From Malaya genurostris (lineage: Eukaryota > Arthropoda > Insecta > Diptera > Culicidae): a stretch of 64,000 bases of DNA. Within the stretch, counting starts at the first letter, position 1. Each line of letters begins with the position of its first letter. Below are positions 59,101-64,000 of the stretch, one piece after another. The DNA is taken from assembly GCF_030247185.1 (NCBI RefSeq), contig NC_080572.1, forward strand, positions 85,820,435-85,884,434, in the 5' to 3' direction. The translations under genes were made by a program, and so were the position numbers. A model generated the notes under the pieces. The model was not told the origin of the DNA. It saw only the letters and a program-made list of their open reading frames with translations, and made no database searches.

Positions 59101-59809
59101 AATCGTCACATTATCTCCAAACCATTATTTCCTCTTCACAGATAGTCTGAGTGCAATTGAAGCCATTCGCTCAAACATGACTGGCAAGACTGAACCGTTT
59201 TTCCTGGGCAAAATAAAACAGTGCCTGAACGACATATTGAACAATAATTATCTAATCACTATAGTCTGGGTCCCGGCTCATTGCTCCATTCCTGGCAATG
59301 GAAGAGCCGATATTTTAGCCAAACGTGGTGCTATTGAGGGTGAAATTTATGAGAGATCAATTGCTTTCAACGAATTCTATAGCTCGTCTCGCCAAAGAAC
59401 ACTTGCCAGCTGGCAAGCTTCTTGGGATAAAGATGATCTGGGTCGGTGGATGCACTCAATTATTCCGAAAATATCGACAAAGGCATGGTTCAGGGGACTG
59501 GATGTGAGTAGAGATTTCATTCGTGTGATGTCCAGACTCATGTCCAATCACTACACTTTAGATGCACATCTCCTTCGAATTGGGCTCTCCGAGACTAATC
59601 ATTGTGCTTGTGGCGAAGGTTATCGAGATATTGATCATGTCGTTTGGACATGCGTGGAGTATCGTGATGTCAGATCTCAACTAATAAATTCTTTGCGTAC
59701 CCAAGGTAGACTATCCAATATCCCAGTTCGAGACATTCTTGCTTGTCGTGACCTTTCATACATGAAACTTATTTATCATTTCATAAAGAAAACTGGAGTT
59801 TCAATTTAA
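56117..59809 (+). CDS. LINE ORF2: APE endonuclease, RT, RNase H
   Basis: 1230 residues from ATG 56117 to TAA 59809. Domains: apurinic-type endonuclease about 10-230 (LQWNCRSI, ALCETWL, GDLNSHG, GSDHLP); reverse transcriptase about 470-780 (QKPGKPASNHNSYRPIAML, FGFRRNKGT, FLDIKGAFDSV, GLPQGSCLSPLLY, LADDGVV with the catalytic DD); RNase H about 945-1075 (FYTDGSR, ELAAVHYSL, FTDSLSAIEAI, VPAHCSIPGNGRAD); and a C-terminal C-x-C-H-C motif (HCACGEGY... HVVWTC). All key residues are present and the frame is unbroken, so it may be active. The 8-nt start-stop overlap with ORF1 suggests translation by reinitiation. Confidence 0.95.
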   Translation: MDNLSPVANDTITVLQWNCRSIMPKLDSFKILLHSQKCDVFALCETWLTSNIALNFNDFNIIRLDRDSPYGGVLLGIKKCYSFYRLNIPSTSSIEVVACQINIKGKDICIASVYIPPKAQVGQQQLNEMVEALPAPRLILGDLNSHGIMWGFVYNDSRSSLIQNICDNFSMTVLNMGSMTRIPRPPARPSALDLSLCSTSIRLDCTWKILPDLHGSDHLPIIISISSSNCIATSASIPYDLTKNIDWIKYQSSISSILNSMEELPPLEEYDFLICSILEAAEQSQTKRFPGPTTNRRPPNSWWDKECSEAKLAKQNACKTFLKRGAGTPQNFEKLMVLETKYKSILRAKKCSYWRHFVEGLSRDTSMSTLWNTARRMRNRNVGNESDEYSNRWIFDFARKVCPDSVPTQSIIRESPPNNSFINNPFSMMEFSIALLSCNNKAPGLDRIKFNLVKNLPNLAKRRLLELFNKFLEQNIVPPDWRQVKVIAIQKPGKPASNHNSYRPIAMLSCIRKLFEKIILRRLDTWVETNGLLSDTQFGFRRNKGTNDCLALLSSDIQIAFAQKQQMASVFLDIKGAFDSVSIDVLSDKLHQNGLPVVINNYLHNLLSEKHMHFSHGDLATLRNSYMGLPQGSCLSPLLYNLYVNDIDSCLVTPCTLRQLADDGVVSVTGPKAIDLHKPLQDTLDNLSDWAVHLGIEFSAEKTELVVFSRKHDPAQLQLHMMGRMIQQVLTFKYLGVWFDSKCTWGGHIRFLITKCQQRVNFLRTITGSWWGAHPEDLIKLYQTTILSVMEYGCVCFRSAANSHIIKLERIQYRCLRIALGCMHSTHTMSLEVLAGVLPLKDRFWELSSRLLIRCEVLNPMVINNFERLVELRSQTKFMTVYFNHMSQEINPSRYIPTRVSLLNVPDSTLFFDTSMQREVRGIPDHLRSTEIPKIFLSKFRHIDSEKMFYTDGSRIEEATGFGMFNNNVSASFRLQEPASVYIAELAAVHYSLSVIVTLSPNHYFLFTDSLSAIEAIRSNMTGKTEPFFLGKIKQCLNDILNNNYLITIVWVPAHCSIPGNGRADILAKRGAIEGEIYERSIAFNEFYSSSRQRTLASWQASWDKDDLGRWMHSIIPKISTKAWFRGLDVSRDFIRVMSRLMSNHYTLDAHLLRIGLSETNHCACGEGYRDIDHVVWTCVEYRDVRSQLINSLRTQGRLSNIPVRDILACRDLSYMKLIYHFIKKTGVSI

Positions 59810-60329
59810 TAAAGGCCCCTTTCAAGACTTAGTTCTGATCCCAGCTGCGTCCATGAGTTCAACCAATAGCTAAATTAGAATAAAAATAATGTAATGATAC
59901 AAACAATCTCGAAACAGTTTATGAAATTATTAACAAAATGTCTGAAAATAACAGCTTATTTTATAATTTATAGAAGTTAATCGTTTGGTTCAAATAATAT
60001 TTCCGAGTAGATTTCATAATTAACGACGAGTTACCTAAGATGATATTTAAGTAATAAGAGAATATGTTTTAATAAATGCAAAACGTTGTGACTATGTTAG
60101 AATTAAATTAGGATAAGAATATTATGTAAAAGTGATGCTACGGCGAAGAAAAACTTATGTAAACTGCCTTAAGAAATAAACGTATTTATGAAAAAAAAAG
60201 AGGCGAATGACCTAAGATGTTAAAGCCTCTATAATTGAAACAAAAAAAAATTGGGGTCTAAACTAGCTCAGTTTTTGAGTAATGTTATTTGACTCCGATT
60301 CCGGAAGAATAGGAAATAATGGTCAAAAT

Positions 60330-60960
60330 CACCAATATGGTCTTCTCAGTTCGATATCTCGGATGTGAAAAAATAGATTTTCACGAGCTTAGATGCAAAT
60401 TGCAGTCTCATACACAACTTCTGAATTTTTTTTCGCATCCGTCTTCCGGTTCCGATACAAAAATCGTGAAAAATCTTCTAAATTTCACTAAAAACACACT
60501 TTGTTGGTCATGTTAGTTGATGGCGATACGAATCGATTTCGATTATACCGGTTCTCGGATTACAGTTCCGAAACTACTTGAAATAGTGGAACTCATTTTG
60601 TTTTCTCAGAGATGCATGGATTAACCGGTTTGTGAACTGTTTTGTTTTGTAGGTTATGTTTATATTAGTTAATACACAAACAAACTTTTTTGTTTTCTTT
60701 TGGAATGCACGGAAAATTATTTTGAAGAATACCACAGTATTATATACAAGAATTTAGTGATGTGAGAACGGCATCATTACACCACAAAATCGACATCAAA
60801 TCTTAATGTGTATGCTTCCCATGTATGTATACGTGTCAAATAATGAGATTCATTTTTCTCAGAGCTGGCTGGATCGATTATCACAAGCTCATTGATTTTT
60901 TTCCGGATCCGACTTCCAGTTCCGGATTTACATAGTGAAATGCGTTTATTTTTTTTTAAT
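60330..60960 (+). repeat. Decayed retroelement-type repeats in the CNG intron
   Basis: Text of the family at 3480-3965: TTCACGAGCTTAGATGCAA, AAAATTATTTTGAAGAATAC, CCACAGTATTATATA, CATTACACCAC, then TCAGAGCTGGCTGGATCGAT and GGATCCGACTTCCAGTTCCG. No coding capacity. Confidence 0.6.
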
Positions 60961-60996
60961 TTCAAAATAATTCTATATTCTATATATTGTTATTTA

Positions 60997-62267
60997 AAGA
61001 CTGTCCCAGAAGGTATGGACGCACTTTGATTTCGCTGTAAATAATTCACAAGTGTTATACATTCAAATTTTATTCGATATACTGACAATATTAGACTACA
61101 ACAACAGAATATTATTCTCAACATTTGCTACTTAGCCATTGTAGACTACAGACAGACGTACAGACTTCTTGGCGACAAGTTTTGACACTTTTTCCAATCT
61201 TTTTCGAACTGTTGAATGGTTTCGGTTGCCGAGACATGTTTTCTAAGATGTGCCTTCGTTAATGCCTAAAATAGCTCAATTGGTCGAAGTTGTGGGCAAT
61301 TGGTTGGATTCATGCCTTTTGGGACGAAAGTGACATTTTTGGTAGTATACCATTCTACCGTTGATTTCGAGTAGTGGCAAGAAGCAAGATCTGGCCAGAA
61401 GACAACAGCATCCTTGTGGCTTCGAATGATGGGTAGAAGTCGTTTTTGGAAACATTCCTTGATGTATATTTCACTGTTCATTGAAGCAGTGGTGATGAAG
61501 GGTTTCAAAATCTTACCGCAGCTACAAATTGCTTGCCAGACCATAGCTTTTTTACCAAATTTTTCGACTTCAATCGATGTCTCGGACTGGTGTAACACTT
61601 GCTCTTCTCGCACCGTATAATAATTGGTTCCGGCAAGGAATTGTAATCGAGTTTCACGTAGATTTCGTCGTCCATGATTATGCAGTTCAAATTTCCAGCA
61701 AGAATCGTACTGTACAGCTTTCGAGCCCTCGGCCTGATCGATGCTTTTTGTTTCGAACTACGTTTTAGTTGTTTCTGTTTCTTATAGGTTCGAAGATTCA
61801 AACGTTCTTTAGCACGAAGAGCATTTGACTTCGAAGTGCCCACTTTTTTGGCCACATCCCGAACTGAAACCTCCTTCATTTGCTCGAACGCCTTCAGTAT
61901 ACGTTTATCCAACTGAGGGTTAGCAGGACCTTTTTTTCGACCCGTTTTCTGTTTATCCTCAAAGGTGTTATCCTCACCGTACTTCCTGATTGCATTTCGC
62001 ACAGCTTTTTCACTTACTCCTTCCATTTTTGCTATCTTTCTCAGAGACAGTCCGCGTTCTGTGCACCATTTGTACACAATTTTTCGACGTTGTTCTGCTG
62101 AAAGTCCACGCATTTCGAAACAAACTAATAAAAACGAATGAACAACTGCACAAGTGGTTAGAGAAGAGTGTAAACAACAGGGCGCAGCCATAAAAATTGA
62201 CAGATTCTGAACCATTGCGAAATGGCAGCGGTTTTTGGTTGCGTCCATACTTTCTGGGACAGTCTTT
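60997..62267 (-). mobile_element. DD37E mariner-type element, second lineage
   Basis: 1271 bp with inverted ends AAGACTGTCCCAGAAGGTAT and the reverse at 62267 (27 bp with one or two changes), flanked by TA at 60995-60996 and 62268-62269. Termini differ from the 20636 element, so it is a separate family. The transposase lies on the minus strand and is broken. Confidence 0.92.
61270..62113 (-). pseudogene. DD37E mariner transposase, frameshifted
   Basis: From ATG 62113: two helix-turn-helix modules (AEQRRKIVYKWCTERGLSLR, VSVRDVAKKVGTSKSNALRA), then IIMDDEIYVKLDY with the first catalytic Asp. A one-base frameshift near 61612 separates this from the rest (VEKFGKKAMVWQAIC, FWPDLASCHY, LRPIE). The second D and the E are 37 residues apart, the DD37E signature. 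Just after that E an in-frame TAG (probably from a TGG Trp codon) stops the frame at about 61268. One frameshift plus one nonsense change: inactive but recent. Confidence 0.9.
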
Positions 62268-62269
62268 AA

Positions 62270-63320
62270 AGCGCTTAATTTAATAAATTATAGCGCCTCG
62301 AAGAAAATAAAAACAAACTTTAATTCCAATATTCAATGTCGTCACTAACGTCATGAAATAGTAACAGCACTGATACTGATATGTCTACTTTTCGCAGCCT
62401 TCATTAAAACTGATACTCTGATACTAGTGTCTACGTCTGTTACTATTCCGTGACGTTAGCAATAATAAAATAATAAAAAAAAATTAAATAGTTGAATTAA
62501 TGAGATTTGTCCTAAAGATTTAAACCTGACTAATAAATGACTGACTAACAATTAAAACTATCTAACAATGCATTTTTTTAAAAATTTTTTTTAAAGCGAT
62601 GTAAAGTGCTAAATTTGGTTTAAAACTATTTAGATTTGGAGGTTATATTTGTATATTCCGACTTTGAATATACCGGCTCCAGCCGAAGTAGTGAATGCAA
62701 CTTGTTGAAAACTGTGGGCCAGAGTTCGTAAAATAGCCCAGAAAAAAATGATTTTTTAATTTTTGTTCAAGTTTTGAAAATTTAGTTCTATTTGATAACT
62801 AAAATGACTTTCCAAAAGGAATGTTGAATGAAACTTGTCACTTTTTTTCTTTTTTATATACATAAAAAATAGGTATAGAATTCGCTCAAAGTTTAGAAAA
62901 ATTTTCCGAGGAGGGCCGAATGTAATATACCAATCGATTCAGCTCGACGAAGTGAGCAAATGTCCGTGCGCGCGTGTGTGTGTGTGAGTGAGTGAGAGAG
63001 AGAGGGTCTGTATGTGTGAATGGATTGTTTTGAGATAGGATGTTTACTTTTTGAGTTATACGAAGTTTTATGTCAAAATTTGCAGTTTTTTGACAGTATC
63101 GGTCACACTTGACCTTGAAAACAGAATATGTTTCCCGACTTCGATCCCGCACGGTAATAGTTTTCCAACAAGCCATAGATTGTTAAAATCGATATTTTTG
63201 TGTAAGCGACTTTTCGCCTTATTGCAGTAGTAGGAGTTTTGAACGTTGTTTGATAATGCAATGCTAGGGAGCAACGTGAAACACGATTTTTAATACTGTT
63301 ACATACAATTATTTCTAAGT
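62270..63320. other. CNG intron, featureless except a microsatellite
   Basis: AT-rich with no exon recognised. 62968-63010 is a compound microsatellite: GCGC, (GT)n, (GAGT)n, (AG)n. Confidence 0.5.
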
Positions 63321-63321
63321 T

Positions 63322-64000
63322 GATTCAGTAAAAACCATTCAAGCGAAGAGGTTGTGTTTCGATTGTACTGGCTCGTGAGTTAACGGCTGCTACCGAGACA
63401 ATTCTAAGCTTCAGGTAGTTAAACTGCCCATAGCAAACGCAATATTCGGGGCGTTTCCCGACTGGAAAGCTAGCAACGAAGGCCATCCCGTTCATACGCA
63501 CAGAGGTGTAGAAACACAGAGGTGCGAGAGCATAGAAGTGACGAGTCACAGAGGTGCCATCGCATAAAGGTGCGAAGACGAAGGGGTGCAAAGGCACAAA
63601 GGTGCTAAAGCAACCCAGTGCTGATCTACCAGGTACCAGAATTTGTACGCTGCGTAGGATCAAAAGAGACGGCATATATCGCGAGGTGCTACACTGCAAG
63701 CATCGCATTTGATCGCCACCAAGAGCAAAAGCACTGTACCTGGGGTCAGGTACAGGCAGCACAGCAAGTGCAGTGGTGTTCACAACGACGGCAGAGCAAC
63801 TGAGATAGCAGTAAACGACAGAAGACTGCCAATTGGAAACAGCAGAAGACTGCCAATTGGAAATCGTTGGAAGAGCTTCACGTCGTTCTTCACGATAAAG
63901 GAACAGAGACATCAGCTACAAGGTAGATTTAATTAAATTTATTTTTTATTTCTTATATCTGAAATTTTACTAAACATAAGTTTTTATTTTGGTATTATTA
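63322..64000 (+). mobile_element. 5' end of a second LINE, cut by the window end
   Basis: Starts GATTCAGTAAAAACCATTCA, similar to the 5' end of the LINE at 54109, with the same GAGGTTGTG block, GGGCGTTTCCC, and a run of imperfect CACAGAGGTGCGAAGRC repeats at 63500-63615, ending TACAAGGTAGATTT where the other has TTCAAGGTAGAAGT. Clearly a related but different family; ORF1 should follow beyond 64000. Confidence 0.75.

Larger units (their letters stand above)
54109..60197 (+). mobile_element. Full-length I-clade LINE, 6.1 kb
   Basis: Inserted in the SINE with target duplication AAGAGGCGAAT (54098-54108 and 60198-60208, the first As ambiguous with the tail). Order: 5' UTR 54109-54834, ORF1, ORF2 (endonuclease, reverse transcriptase, RNase H), 3' UTR ending in AATAAACGTATTTATG and A9. 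Both frames are open. Endonuclease plus RNase H fits the I group (I/Loa/related). Lies sense to the CNG gene in its intron. Confidence 0.92.
53996..60241 (+). mobile_element. tRNA-related SINE, split by a LINE
   Basis: Left part 53996-54108 includes the Pol III B-box GGTTCGATTCCC at about 54049 with an A-box-like stretch near 54008; right part 60209-60241 is GACCTAAGATGTTAAAGCC, TCTATAATTGAAA and an A-rich tail. Flanked by duplicated A-run plus TTGGGGTCT (ending 53995 and 60259). Resembles Feilai-type mosquito SINEs but is shorter, so I do not name it. Confidence 0.8.
53268..60400 (+). repeat. Tandem duplication, 432-bp period, second unit interrupted
   Basis: Unit 1 is 53268-53699; unit 2 starts at 53700 with the same CTTACTTAAAATAAAATG and resumes after the insertions at 60260 (AAACTAGCTCAGTTTTTGAG), ending at about 60400. 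Few differences between units. Unit 1 keeps the unoccupied SINE target AATTGGGGTCTAAACTAGC near 53554-53572. Confidence 0.85.

Noticed and set aside
62968..63010. Regulatory GAGA-type site in GT/AG run
   Set aside because: Simple compound microsatellite with no other supporting sites.
1..64000. CRISPR arrays, operons, bacterial promoters or terminators
   Set aside because: The sequence is clearly eukaryotic nuclear DNA with spliced genes; short tandem repeats present do not have array structure.

Overview
The window is nuclear DNA of an insect, most likely a culicine mosquito. This is inferred from short spliceosomal introns (54-106 bp), a set of conserved single-copy animal genes, AT-rich spacers, and a heavy load of nested transposable elements of kinds familiar from mosquitoes (DD37E mariners, I-clade LINEs with RNase H, tRNA-related SINEs, MITEs). 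No species can be named from sequence alone.

Host genes, left to right: THOC5 (minus, 202-2467); TEX261/Svp26 (plus, 15305-16083), tail-to-tail with ribose-5-phosphate isomerase (minus, 16253-17141); a UPF0598/C8orf82 homologue (plus, 23325-24239), whose stop lies 30 bp from that of an ICE2/NARG2-like little elongation complex subunit (minus, 24270-26467); an FKBP6/shutdown-like co-chaperone (plus, 37872-39265); tyrosyl-DNA phosphodiesterase 1 with an N-terminal PBZ-type zinc finger (plus, 40817-42982); and the 5' half of a CNG channel beta-like subunit (plus, from 50433), whose fifth recognised exon is followed by an intron running past the window end.

Mobile elements fill the spacers. The first large spacer holds a complete, young Ty3/gypsy LTR retrotransposon (4397-13240) with 1139-bp LTRs differing at three positions, a 4-bp target duplication, intact gag and pol, and a textbook -1 frameshift signal. 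20.4-22.5 kb is a palindromic repeat carrying a DD37E mariner and a 652-bp MITE. 27.5-29.9 kb is a three-level nest in which the same 652-bp MITE family has inserted into itself. 33-38 kb has foldback and hAT-like MITEs with 8-bp duplications and a dead mariner. 46.5-48.8 kb is a 750-bp, almost perfect inverted repeat made of two copies of a TA-flanked element that carries a small intron-containing gene. The last CNG intron holds a tandem duplication, a SINE inserted in it, and a full-length LINE inserted in the SINE, then another DD37E mariner and the 5' end of a second LINE.

The host genes look like unrelated housekeeping or tissue-specific loci, not a pathway. The main interest is the mobile-element biology: several insertions can be dated relative to each other because an unoccupied copy of the target sits elsewhere in the window.
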